NCBI GenBank assembly: GCA_030765055.1
Contig: CM060954.1
Coordinates: 108,726,554-108,790,553 of the forward strand
Length of the DNA: 64,000 nt
Direction: 5' to 3'
From: Mantis religiosa
Taxonomy: Eukaryota > Arthropoda > Insecta > Mantodea > Mantidae
The notes beneath the pieces are model-generated. The model made no database searches. It was not told the DNA's origin and saw only the letters and a list, made by a program, of their open reading frames with translations. The position numbers and the translations under genes are program-made. Position 1 is the stretch's first letter; the number at the start of each line of letters is the position of its first letter. This document shows, piece after piece, positions 47,440 through 59,212 of the stretch.

Positions 47440-48079
47440 ACAATGAGTGTGATTGGTATTCAGCCCTGGCTCTGTGCCAGTCATTTTCACAGTAGATCCT
47501 AATTTCTGAATAATTAATTATAACAATGCAGGTTCGTTATTAGCTCTGTCACTGTACAAAACAACTTTCTTTAACCTTTTTCCAAGAATTGCCCTATCTG
47601 CTTACTATCATTAACAAACGTTACAGTTATAACTATATTCCTATCTAGCTTAAATCATTTCTTATTAGTAAACTCTTTCCTGAAAATTTCTCTTCCTTTA
47701 TACTCAAAAAAATATATGTGCTAAATTCTCATTTCCCCCACATATGGGACAGCAATTTTGTGGAATACCCTTCCTTATATGTTTTAGTCACCATACTCCT
47801 GGTCTCACCCGTGCAGTACCTTCTCTCTCCTCTTTATTCGTCAAGGCTACATTTTCCCTTCCCCAAGCCCCTTTCATTGGTATATAAAAAACTAAAACTT
47901 CCTCTCAGCCATTTCCTTAAATATTTTCTATACTTCTATGTCTTCGAATCTATTTCTTGCAGATTTCTAGAAGTTTTTTACATTACCTTCTCTTTTTCTC
48001 TACATTTGCTCTAATCCACTGTTCTGTAATTTATTTCTAAACCGTGCTACCCAACACTTGTTCTTGAAACTTTTCACCG
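47440..48079 (-). pseudogene. possible LINE C-terminal relic
   Basis: Minus strand reads PQNCCPICGGNENLAHIFF near 47740-47690, a CxxCG...H pattern like LINE C-terminal zinc-knuckle motifs, with upstream text in several frames. It lies downstream (in minus orientation) of the RT relic at 49430-50480, on the other side of the inserted composite element, so the two may be one LINE. Evidence is weak. Confidence 0.4.
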
Positions 48080-48093
48080 GATAAACTAGACGT

Positions 48094-49407
48094 TGAAAGG
48101 GTAGAGCCAGAGTGAAAAATTCAATGCCATAGCCGGGATTTGAACCACGGATCTTCTGGTCTCCGTCCAGCCGCTATAAACCATTGAGCTACTATGGCCA
48201 ACGTGCCCACATGACATTAAATTCTCCAACTGACTCGTGTTTTTACCGGTAAACCTTAGGAGCTCTCATAAATACATGAGACAACTACCTTAATGGCGAC
48301 TTACTATGCTGTATGTACTTTAAGGCCCGGGCTCTATAGTCCGGACCACTATTACGTACAATTAATGGAAATTAATTGTTCCTTCACACTAGCCGTGTGT
48401 AGGACGCACTGTGGAAGGGTAGAACCAGACCGAAAAATTCAATGCCATAGCCGGCATTTGAACCACGGATTTTCTGGTCTCTGTCCAGCCACTCTAAGCC
48501 ATTGTGCTACTATGGCCAACTGACTCGTGTTGAATTTTTCAGTCTGGCTCTACCGTTTCATAGTACGTCCTACACATGGCTAGTGTGAAAGAACAATTGA
48601 CTTTCCATTAATTGTACCTAATAGTGGTCCGAACTATAAAGCCCGGGCCTTAAAGTACTTACAGCATAGTAAGTCGCCATTAAGGTAGTTGTCTCATGTG
48701 TTTATGAGGATTCCTAGTGGTTTGCCGGGAAAAACATGAGTCATTTGGAGAATTTAATGTCATGTTGGCACGTTGGCCATAGCAGCTCAATGGCTTAGAG
48801 CGGCTGGACGGAGACCAGAATTGCCGTGGTTCAAATCCTGGGTATGGCATTGAATTTTTCAGTCTGGCTCTACACTTTCGTAGTGCGTCCTACACACGGC
48901 TAGTGTGGAATAACAATTAATTTCCAATGCAAAATTATTTATAATAAAAATAAACACATTTGAAAATTAACGTTAGCCACGCAACGGCACTTTAAAAGTT
49001 ATGAAACGACATTAAAAATCTAACAAGGGAACTATCACTATAATCACAGCACTACACACCTGAAAATTTGATGGTATAATGCCTGCTGTATGTAAACCAC
49101 GTACATCCGGGAATTGCCGCATGCGATCAATTCTTGTAATTACCTCTGGACATCCCTGGCCAGCTCTTTGCGGAGTGTGAGGTTGGCGCTCCTTACGTGT
49201 ATGGTGTGTTGACCGCTGCCTGCCAGGGGTAAACAGTCCCTCCCATACAATGTTGTGTCATTATGCCTATATGTTCCTAGGTATCCTGGATTTGTTTTCT
49301 GGTACTTCCAGCTATACTCCATGCCTCATTTTTGGCACACAGGTCGCACACAAATCAGAGACCTTGCCATCAAACTCTCAAGAGCGCGTAAAGGTGTAAG
49401 CATCTTG
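48094..49407. mobile_element. composite element, copy 2, with TSD
   Basis: GATAAACTAGAC(G/A)TT occurs at about 48080-48094 and 49408-49422 and brackets the whole ~1.31 kb unit. Inside: minus family C unit, partial minus unit, plus arm (palindrome 48094-48924, centre near 48530), then the 480 bp tail shared with copy 1. The flanks on both sides are minus-strand LINE-like text, as expected for insertion into an older element. The tail has no open frame conserved between copies. Confidence 0.85.
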
Positions 49408-49429
49408 ATAAACTAGACATTGTTTTAAC

Positions 49430-50480
49430 AAATTCGTTTCTTCTAGATTTAATTTTCTGTGCGTAGAAATCTCATTTTAACTTCTGAATTTTAACTCTAT
49501 CTTTTACTTTAAGGGTCCATTCCTCACTTCCATAAAGGTGAAAACATTGCTGAATAAAATAAAAAGATTATCTCTAGTTTTATTTTTATATTTTCTATGT
49601 CTTATTCCGCAAAATGCTTCGAGTTTATGTAGCTTTGTACTTTGCATCTTGACGTTCTTCTTACGCATTTACAATTAGCATATTAGGTATTCGAAGTGCT
49701 TTTGCTATATTGGAGTTCCATATATCACCCTTATTTTCTTGTGTCTATCTGAACACAATTGCCTTCTTTTGAATATTGAATTCTTTTCCTTTTACGAGTA
49801 AAAGTTTTCCCTATATATTCTATCCGTTCTGTAAAATATGAGGATTAAATAATTCACAAATACCAATTATTTCTACTTCTTGTTCAATTTTCACTCTCTT
49901 ATGAACTGAAAATGTCCATTCTAGAAGAATGTCATCTAGACAAAGGGTACTGAGGACACACTCCAGCGTCACCTTAAGCCTTGATTTGTTACTATAAGTT
50001 CCTTTGTTAATATTCTTTCTAATGTTCTCGAGTTTTTATTTTGACTCTAGTTATGTTTCTACATATTTTTGTCATCTAGTATCGCCTAAGAATTTTTTAC
50101 TTGCATTATAGAAAGCCTTATGAAAATCACTGAATCATATATGTATATCCAAATTACATTCCTTTATTTGTTTTAAAGTGGATACATTTTCCTCACATAC
50201 ACTTCCTGATCCAAAACCGGTTTGTTTTTCGTTTAAATACACTTCATTTCACTTCAGTGCTGTTGTTACTCTACTTTTTGTTACTATTGCAAATATGCTA
50301 TAAAATATTTCTCTCTAGTTCAACTTAGGTCTCTGACTCTTTTAAAAAATGGATATCTCCTTAGCCATTATTCACTTCACTACCATGTTCTTCAGCCTAC
50401 ATCACATATTCAACCGTTATAAAAATTGTAGATATAGAGCAAAAAAGATCCTCCCTACTCAAATATTTATATCGAGAAAT
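49430..50480 (-). pseudogene. LINE reverse transcriptase relic (RTE-like), heavily decayed
   Basis: Minus strand, right to left: KQTGFGSGSVCEENVSTLKQ, then FSDFHKAFYNASKKFLG (the FiDf.KAFD palm motif), then KSRLKVTLECVLSTLCLDDI (like the GlRQGC.LSP.LFN.Y..D block), then QQCFHLYGSEEWTLKVKDRV (LLYGSE.WTL). The order and spacing match non-LTR RT domains, with stops between. The YADD-type catalytic motif is not recognisable. The same family block occurs at 6630. Confidence 0.75.
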
Positions 50481-51314
50481 TTAATTAATTCTACTGTACA
50501 GTTTTCATAAGTTTTCTTTTATAATTATTTGGCAAAGGAAGTAAGCTTACTTAATGTTGCTGAAAGAGTTATACCTCATTAGCTGGAAGAGAAGGGTGAT
50601 AATCTGTAAAGCTGTTTTTAATGTTACATATTAGTTATTCTACCTTTATATATCTGATATTCATAACTTTAGTAATACAATTGCTTACTCATATAGTGAC
50701 AATTTCTATTTTCGTCCTACAGGCTTAACACAAGTACACTAACTACAATGTCTTTTAAATATCAATATTAGTTGACATGCAACTAAGCTAGAGTGATTAG
50801 CAGCGGAGCGAAATTCTTTCCCAGCTTTCTTTTTCATTTCTTTGTCACGTACTTACATTATTTTATATTCATATACGTTCTTCTACATAGCAAATAACGA
50901 CTTTTCAGTTAGTAAAAATATCAACATTGGTCAATTGAAACCAATAATAAGAAATATCTTGGAAAAGGTTAATTCCAAAACAAACTTAAACGAGATCTAT
51001 ATTTCTGAAGACAATAATCTCTAACGTTTTACCAGTTATACAAAAATAATTTATGATGAAAGCGGCTTCGGTAGCGTTTCTAGGAATATTCAAGATCTAT
51101 TTTATATTTCGTAAAAATTTCTTAGATATATGTTAATTTAATCAAAATTATTAATGCAGTTTTGTTAAAATCAAAATTAAAGTATAATTTTCCATGTAAA
51201 GCTACATTAAAGCTTGAGGGATATTCTTGAACTGTTTCTTGTTGTATTTTTGGAGTATGCCTAACCTAAACGCCAATGTTATGTAACAATCTAATAATGC
51301 TGCTGACACATACC
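50481..51314. other. nothing identified
   Basis: AT-rich. GCGGCTTCGGTAGCGTTTCTAG at 51062 is like the first bases of SINE A, but nothing follows. Confidence 0.4.
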
Positions 51315-51470
51315 CACTGTTTTTGTCTTTCCTTCTTTCTTTCCTATTTATTTCTTTATTTTTGCGTTGTTTCCCTCTTTCTTTCGTTCTTTCCGTTCTG
51401 TCCTTCTTTCCTTCTTTCATTCTCTCCTTCTTTCATTCTTTCCTTTCTTCCTTCCTTCTATCCTCTACTC
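51315..51470. repeat. pyrimidine-rich (TTCTTTCC)n tract
   Basis: An imperfect CTTT/CCTT microsatellite. The Phe/Ser/Leu-rich plus frames and basic minus frame through it are artefacts. Confidence 0.9.
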
Positions 51471-51563
51471 AAGATATCTGAAAATATGCGTTTTACGTCA
51501 AATTTCGCTATCGAATTGTTGGGTAGAATGCAATACTTTTTATACTTACCATAAGTAACCGAG

Positions 51564-51703
51564 ATGCCGAGATGCTGACCACAGCTCCTCCCCGTACCGG
51601 TTGGATGAATTCCCACCTCTGCCTTGCGTAAGTGGGCGTGAGGCCGGTAGTCGGTTTGGTAGGCCTTGGCCCTCTTAGGGCTGTCGCACCAGGTTATTTT
51701 TTC
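51564..51703 (+). repeat. SINE family D, 5'-truncated with TSD
   Basis: Begins at CGAGATGCTGACC, has GGTTTGGTAGGCCTTGGCCC, and ends in a T-rich tail. AAGTAACCGAG at 51553-51563 and 51704-51714 is a perfect 11 bp TSD. The head and both promoter boxes are absent. Confidence 0.9.
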
Positions 51704-51714
51704 AAGTAACCGAG

Positions 51715-52120
51715 GCGGACGGCTTAGACGATAGAATCTATGGTCCTAAATCTGAAGTCCTGGGTTCCATTCTCTTGGTCAATATTCAGGACATAATTGT
51801 TTTTAGGCGCTCCGGCCCGTTGTGGACCACGTCGAGCTCTACCTTGTGCTCAACCCCTCACAATTAAGGATCGGTAGCGTGAGGAGGTTAAGGAAAGGGA
51901 GATTGTAGTCGGTTCGAGGTGACATGTAGCTCCCGCATGAGAACTCTCATCTAGACATCAGGAGTGGGTGTGTCCTGACTGGTTGTGGGTTAATGATAAT
52001 ACCTCGGATCTGGTAGACAGAAGTTTAATGTGGTCCTTAGGCTCCTACACTCGCCACCGTAAAGTCGTCGTCGTTGTGGCTGCTGAGTTAAGCGTCACTG
52101 TCAATATTGTGATGTGAAGC
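51715..52120 (+). repeat. possible tRNA-derived repeat, unnamed family
   Basis: GCGGACGGCTTAGACGATAG (A-box-like) and CCTGGGTTCCATTCTC (B-box-like) suggest a tRNA-like head, followed by a GC-balanced body with GTGTCCTGACTGGTTGTGGG. Its start is cut by the SINE D insertion described above. No second copy and no TSD were found, so this is tentative. Confidence 0.4.
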
Positions 52121-54426
52121 ACGGAGGTAGTAGTACTGTGTAGTCGAATTGGATATACTTAACTTCCTCCCAGTACATTACTCGTTGTGCTCTCACTGGA
52201 GAGATTGTTAAACATTATGCTTGGTCTCTGTGCATGGCGCGGAACTATAGTTCTTAGGCGGCGCCGAATACGCGTCCCTCTCACGTAGAACTCAGGACCG
52301 AAGTGCCCTTACTAGCAAAACCTAGTTTCCGCTATCCCCTTGAGTTACCTTCGCTCTAGATATTTCTCGGAGTTTGCAAAATCACATGACCAAATATCAA
52401 TTTTCGATTGGCTTTTAAGTACCCCCACTTGATATCAGTGTTGAGAATTTCTAGTTTCGGACCTAACATCAGAGACTCTTTCTCTAACGGTCCGCGTGCA
52501 AAAGTTTATGCTAAGGCATGCGTTCGCGAGTCGTTCGAAATCTTATAGCCTGTTGTCAGAGGCACGCATGGGGTTTGGACAGTGGGTAGGTTTCCGAATG
52601 AGAGGCACCAAATTTGTCTTGAGGTCAAAACAGACAATAGAGTAGGGTTGTTTGTTTACAGGGGTTAAAAGGGAGTTTACTGACCTTCGTAGAGTGGCCT
52701 TGTCACTGCGGCGGTCTCACTGCATTATGGCATATGTCTGTTCTGTTATACGTCATTTATTTATATTTATAAATCTATCATTTATTTATATTTATTCGTT
52801 TGTGTCAATGTCTTTCTGATATCAGGTTATATGTCGTCTCAGTGTTCTTAGGTGACAGGGACTGCTTCAGTTTCTGTGGGGTTTCTTCGTATCATTGGAC
52901 GAACACATCCCTGAATTTCCTACCCCTAAACCTCACCTCCCTTTTCTTATTTCAGCCTGATTGGCTATTTCAATGGTGGCGGGAGTTTTATTAGACAATT
53001 TTATCTTTGTAAATGAATCATCCTCCAATTCGGGGAGGGTCTTCAGGTCCCGGACTTCCAGGAGATGGTAAGAGATGGTAAGATGGGTGTTTCGGTGTGC
53101 AACTGTTAAGAATCTAGCCCTCTACTGTGTTTCTTCAATGCCGTTTACCTTTAGTACCCTTTCAAGTCATCCCGCCCTCACGGAGGGCACAACGTTAGAA
53201 GTATAGGCACAAAAGATATTTTATAGCTAGATATGCTAAGTAGCTTCTCCAAAATTTATCTCAGTTATATTGTAAGGGAATGTAAAATGTGCAAACTGCG
53301 TGGTAGGATAAACATGAAAGGAAAGTAATGGCTTATATATAGTATATAGAACGTATATTTACCTGCCTGCTCTTATGGTCGATCATGCAGAACAATAAAT
53401 ATTGAACTCCTTCAGGGTTTGTATATTGCAGAAGGGAGAGCTCTTTATGATTAAATCAGCGCGTTGTCATTTCGTTCCACTATACGTAAAATGTTAGAGA
53501 TTCTAAGGAAAGAGATTTCAAGTATAAGTTCTGATGTGTGTGCTTCCTGAACTTATTGTTTTCTAAATCAGTGGTTTCCTATACTAAATGCATGAGAAGA
53601 AGGGAAGAATTACGAGCTGTATTTCCAACTGGCCTTTAGTAAACTGCTGCTTACACTCATTTTACCTTAGTTAATTTCTGTAGTACTTGTGGATATCAAA
53701 TAGCCCATAAATTACATAAAATACAGCGGTATAAAGGCCTTTTGGAGGTATGTTTCATTCATCTCTTTGTACTGTTACGTATGTTGGAGATCCACATTTT
53801 AATGAAACAGATTGTCTAAAACGTCTGAGTACTCTGCATCAAAGCATTTTATTGCATGAGAGCATTTACATAGCTAAAGCGAACAGAAATCAAAGCGAAA
53901 TGTGAAGTACATCTAAATTGCAATTCCTCGAAGTGTATTAAAAGCTCAATTTGTTTTCCAGTTGGTTTTATACGCAAATAGGATTACGAGTAGCCAAATC
54001 TATATCCGATGATGCAAAGGCCATTCTACAATAGCAGTAAATTTATATATGACTTTTTAAATATAAATTTTTTGAAATATTAAATAACCAATGTTTATGT
54101 AGCAGTATCCAGAGGTACATTTTGAACTGGCAAGAAATTTCCAGAAGGAGCCGTAAAACTAGTTCTGGAAGCTCGCAAATTCAAAAAAGAAAGCTTCATA
54201 TAAAATGCACACATAATTATTTCCACTAGCAACCTCAACATATACTTTATGCAATTTATCTGAACTGAATGAGGTGCATTTTTAATTATTTAGCAGTATC
54301 TCATGATAATTATCGTTGTAGTTAGTAAAAATCAATTTAGTGAAAACTGCTTGCTGTGGAAATGCTAGTAAATAAGCACAGTTCGTTCTGATTACTATTT
54401 TAAATTTACCTGCTGTACGACGTTAA
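52121..54426. other. no gene supported; GC-richer unique DNA 52120-53170
   Basis: 52120-53170 is distinctly less AT-rich than its surroundings, with scattered CpG. No frame over 64 codons and no known repeat was found. 53170-54426 is AT-rich. Confidence 0.4.
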
Positions 54427-55852
54427 TAAAGTTATAACACCTGCAATTTTTTCAGGACTGGTACCAGATAGGAACTCATGGTCCTTTTTAAATGCACGTA
54501 GACTCTTTCTGAATGCGTTACAGAAATGGCAGCACTGTATAATGCATAAAATCTAATGGCAGCGTAAGGACTGCTTTTAATAGAGTCAACATGAAAAATT
54601 CAATGCCATGGCCGGGATTTGAACCACGTATATCCTGATTTCCGTCCATTCGCTCTAACCCATTGAGCTACCATGGGCAACGTGCCATCCTGTCATTAAA
54701 TTCTCCATTTGACCCATATATTTCCCTGGTAAACCACTAGGGGCTCTCGCATCCGAGATACACCGTTTGTGACGACCTACTATCATAAGTACTTGAGTCC
54801 CAGTCTTCATCATTTAACTCTTACTATTTTAGTTAATTGATGGAAATTAATTATTTCTTCACACTAGCCAAGGATTTTGATAGACTCAACATGAAAAATT
54901 CAATGCTATGGCCGGGATTTGATCCACGAATCTCCTGGCTTCCATGGCTGGTTAATGTCATTAATAATTAATAATTAATGTAGTTAATAATAAATATTAA
55001 TGTCAGAATGGCACGTTGCCCATGGTAGCTCAATGGCTTAGAGCGAATGGACGGAAACCAGGAGATCCGTGGTTCAAATCCCGGCCATGGCATTGCATTT
55101 TTCATGTTGACTATATCTCTAAAAAAATCTTAGCCTATATACGGCTAGTGTGAAGATATGATTATTTTCTATCAATTAACTGTTTCTGATACTTATAATG
55201 GCGAAATTTTCATTGTAAGAACAGCGTGTAATCATTCGTTTTCTCCATTTTCGTGGAGTGACACCTACTGAAATTCATAGCTAGTTGAGTGAGGCATGTA
55301 GTGAAGGTTCTAATAATGTGTCATCGTGTGACAACAAAACAAGACAGTTGCAGACATCGCCTTCAAAATTGGCATTTCCGTGGGGTCTGTGCAAACAATC
55401 CTGCATGAAGATCTGAAAATGCTCAATCGGTGATCTTCCAAAACAACGTTCTCTACTCACTGGATCATGTCGTCAGATCGGCTGGTGCGAGGCCGTGACT
55501 GTCTTGGTTTGTTGTCACACAATGTTCTACCTTCATTGCTCTGCCGCTACCCGGAACGCAAGTTAGAGACATCCATGGTACCATCACCACATGCCTCACT
55601 CAACTGGCGATGAATTTTAATAGGTGTCAGATCTCAAAAATAGAGAAAACGAATGATTACACGCTGTTCTTGCAATGAAAACGTCGCCATTTTAAGTACA
55701 AAAGACAGTCATTACTCTCTTGCTACCATTAGATTTCTATGCACTGTACAGTGCTGCCATCTCTGTCACGCATTCACAAAGAGTCCATGTGCATTAAAAA
55801 CAACAGAAGTTCCTATCTGGTCGCTTTCCTGAAAAAATATGAGGTGTTATAA
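54427..55852. mobile_element. mariner-derived foldback element
   Basis: The left arm (54432-54580, resuming at 55190-55355) and the right arm (reverse complement of 55501-55851) are the same mariner 5' region. Both contain TTATAACACCT, CCAGATAGGAACT, ATGGCAGCACTGTA, then after a Met the CAGCGTGTAATCATTCGTTTTC coding block. The arms are over 300 bp each. The ~145 bp loop (55356-55500) holds the second helix-turn-helix, DIAFKIGISVGSVQTILHED. The catalytic domain is absent. The structure is an inverted duplication of the transposase N-terminal half. Confidence 0.85.
54583..55178. mobile_element. family C palindrome, copy 5, inserted in the mariner foldback
   Basis: Minus unit (tRNA-like core about 54608-54680), partial minus unit (54880-54950), short AT-rich centre, plus unit (core about 55019-55092). 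ACTGCTTTTAATA at 54570-54582 and ACTGTTTCTGATA at 55179-55191 look like a 13 bp TSD with three differences. The uninterrupted right mariner arm shows the empty site. The insertion is therefore younger than the inverted duplication. Confidence 0.85.
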
Positions 55853-55861
55853 GTTGAACGC

Positions 55862-58302
55862 ACCTTGTAAAGTACTGGTTTATTAAATTAAAATTTAACT
55901 GATATGAGGTCAGAGAGTGAGAAAAGCGTTATCTCACTTGAAAGCAAATAGTGCAATGCTGGAGCTTCTGCATTGAAACTCCGGAGTTTACTGCGAAAAA
56001 ATAATAAAATTAATTTGCAAATTGAAGAAAAGAGGATAAAGCAAAGAGTACATCTGAAGGAATTTTCTGACTCTCTATATGAGTAGTTTATTTTCCTGTG
56101 TAAGTAGTACGTAGAAAATAACAAAAGATTAGTAACTCAATTCACGAATCAATTGTTTTTAAACTAGCCAACGGAATATATATTTATAGGATCGGTAATA
56201 TTCTGCCAATGAAAATCTTGCTTAGGAGTTTCATTTCTATAGAAAACAAACTCCTAAGCATCCTTTTACTTAAATCACGGAATATTTTTGCCAGTAAAGT
56301 TTTGGGAGATGTATATCTTAATTTATTCGAGGATCAGTTTCTTGAAGTATTATGCACGTGAGTGTAAAATCACAATTTTAAAAGTATGCGCATGAACCAC
56401 TAAGCATTACAGTTATCTTGTCATCTACCATTTTAACCGTAAGGCTCTTTGATTGGCTCGGTATTTCTCTCAAACATACTTAATGGTAATGCCCCTGTTG
56501 GTAGGGGGGTAACAGTAATGGTCACTTAGAGAAACACAACATCTCAACTTCTGAACCCTAGTTACTCTATTAGTTACTCTGATAATAAATATGCTCCCAT
56601 AATAATTGACACGAAGCCCACGCTATCACTACAAAACTTGCCTGAAATATTGAATACTGTTGCATTGTAGATTGTGAACCGGGATGATTTTAGGCTACAA
56701 GTTGTGGATAGCGTTGTGTATACTTAAGGTGGTTTACCGTAAGGGTTTAGAATGTACTTTGCAACTGGGAGCGTAGCTGAAAGGACAGGGGTCAGATGGT
56801 AGAGGTAAATCGTAAAGGGAAATCGTAGTCAGGTTGCAGATAGAAATAGCGCAACTTTCTACGAAATGCCAGTTTACTATAACATCATGATTTTCTACAA
56901 TACAAGTCAACCCCGAAGTCTTGAAGAGACTTTGAGTGGACTGATGTTGATAGCTACATTAGTACATTAAGAGCCTGTCGGGCTTACCTTTGAGGAAATG
57001 TCGGTGTGTGGTGAAGTGAAGATTTGGCGTAGCCTCCGGCCACAACAATACACTTTAGACTCCACCGCCCCTCGATATCACCTCTATAAGTATTCACGGC
57101 CAAGCCCAAAAAGAGGGGGCCAACACACGTTAAACCTAGGAACTTTTTCCCTTTGATTAGCAGTAAAGCTTCTGGAACATTCCATTCGCCATGTTGGTTT
57201 AAGTCCAACGACCTGCTGATCATCCATTAGTAACTACCGGGTTCAACGTCTGCGTTTGGCATTCTTACTTGGTTAACGCTCCGAAAATATGAAAATTACG
57301 GGTTTGTCGTATAATACTCCGCTATGAGGCTTCTATATCTTTACTTCCACAAATTAATACTTTCAATTGTATAAAGAGACCTCATGCTATTAAAATTTCA
57401 AATAAATTCCTGAAATAAACAAAGTTCCTTCACTTCACCAAAGAATACGCGACAGTACACTTTAGACATTTGGAGGAGGAAGAAACTTGAATTACCATAT
57501 TTATTTTTGGTGACAATTGTTAAGTGATCCATCTTCTTTCAGAATGATTATGCTGTGGTTGAGCTCGAAGTATTTGACTTTTAAAAATGTTCAAACACAA
57601 TAAATGTATCCTACGTTACCCCTTTGTCAATGGATGTTGAATGCATTTTCAAGAGAATTCCTTCATAGATTGCTGCTGCACTAGTTTCAAACTAGTCAAC
57701 CATTAAGCGGCAGAGTACTATCAGAAATTCATACTTCTGGATCACGCTTTTAAAACAAAATCTTCATTAAAATTATCTGGAAGCAATCTCTTTTTTAAAA
57801 TGTGTAAAACTACCTTGTTCTTGAAGGTATAAAAGCTGCGGATCTGTAACATGCAGTACTTAAGATAACTTAATAAACACACAACGCTTCTGAGTGTAAC
57901 AAGTTTTAAATAAATGGGTATTCGACCTTGGGCTCAATTAATTTTCTTTACAACAGAATACTGTAAAAATAATCATTTCAGGTGGTTTCAGTCTTTTGGA
58001 ATAAATAAAGCTAATGTGCAGTAAATCGTGGAAATTTCCTGAAAAAGTTGTACCTGCATATTTTCCATTTACCTTTTAGTTTTAATATAAAACTGCATAC
58101 TTCTGGCTACATCACATGTAGCATGGAATATAATGTAAGGAAAGTTACCTGGATATTACTTTAGTAAGCTTGTGTGCTAATTTATTAATTACAGATTGAT
58201 TTTGGATTCATTGCATGTTCAGTTATATCAAATTACCTGTTGATGAGTTGAACGATATGCTGGGTATAGTTTATAAAATTGGGCTGAAATACACCAAGTT
58301 CA
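55862..58302. other. no gene supported
   Basis: A GC-richer block at 56970-57230 keeps a 79-codon minus frame (ending KSSLHHTPTFPQR) whose wording looks repeat-like to me, but I cannot name it. Otherwise AT-rich. Confidence 0.35.
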
Positions 58303-58357
58303 TTAGTTAATTGATGGAAATTAATCATTTCTCCACACTAGCCGTATATAGGCACAG
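58303..58357 (-). repeat. family C short fragment
   Basis: TAGTTAATTGATGGAAATTA, then TTTCTCCACACTAGCCGT, matches the outer edge of the family C arms. No tRNA-like core is present. Confidence 0.6.
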
Positions 58358-59063
58358 AAAATTTTGCTTAACACTACAGGACAGCCAAGAGTAGTGTTGG
58401 TCTCCATCTATGCATGCATGTCAGTGTCGAGTCACTAGTTGAACGAGTTCATACAGTACTAATATAAATGGAGGCTTTGAGACGCAACAGTGTCACAATA
58501 TTGTGTCAACTACTAACCCAGTGTGTGTTTGTGCACTGGCACTATCTTATTGTGAAGGAGACAATTGAGGGACAGGGATATTTTTGAAGAATTTAAAGCT
58601 CCAGCTTTGATTTTCCAAAGTTGTTTGTCTTTCACGTATTGCGAGAATGGTCTGTTTTTAGCAGATAAAGAATATGACATTTTATGAAAAAATTCGCTCA
58701 TTTTGGAAAACTGTGTCTCAAATTACAATGATTGTCGCAGAAAGAAGTAATTTTACAAACAAACAAAAATCCAAGAATCTCGTACTTACAGTTCATCTGA
58801 GCTTTCCAGCTATGCTTTTGTCGTTGGTAGAAATACTAAAACACACTGGTTCTTGAAAACACGTGATACCAAATTGGTAGAGCTGATATCTCATCTATAT
58901 ACATTGCGACACGTCGCATGCATAGCCCCAGTGGCCTGGCATGATACTTTATGCATAAATGAAGCAGAAGTTTACGTTAAGATAACATGTGTTCGTCATT
59001 CTATGAAGCTATTGTAGATTAATTCATAGCATGACTAAAGGATAACTTATTATTGCATTATTA
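58358..59063. other. nothing identified
   Basis: AT-rich; short frames only. Confidence 0.4.
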
Positions 59064-59150
59064 TATGTTTCAAATGGGAAGAGCTCTCGCCTGTCGCCAA
59101 TCAGATGCGCTAAAGCCTTCACCGTTGCCACCTCGTTATCCCTATTCTTT

Positions 59151-59212
<62 letters not shown>

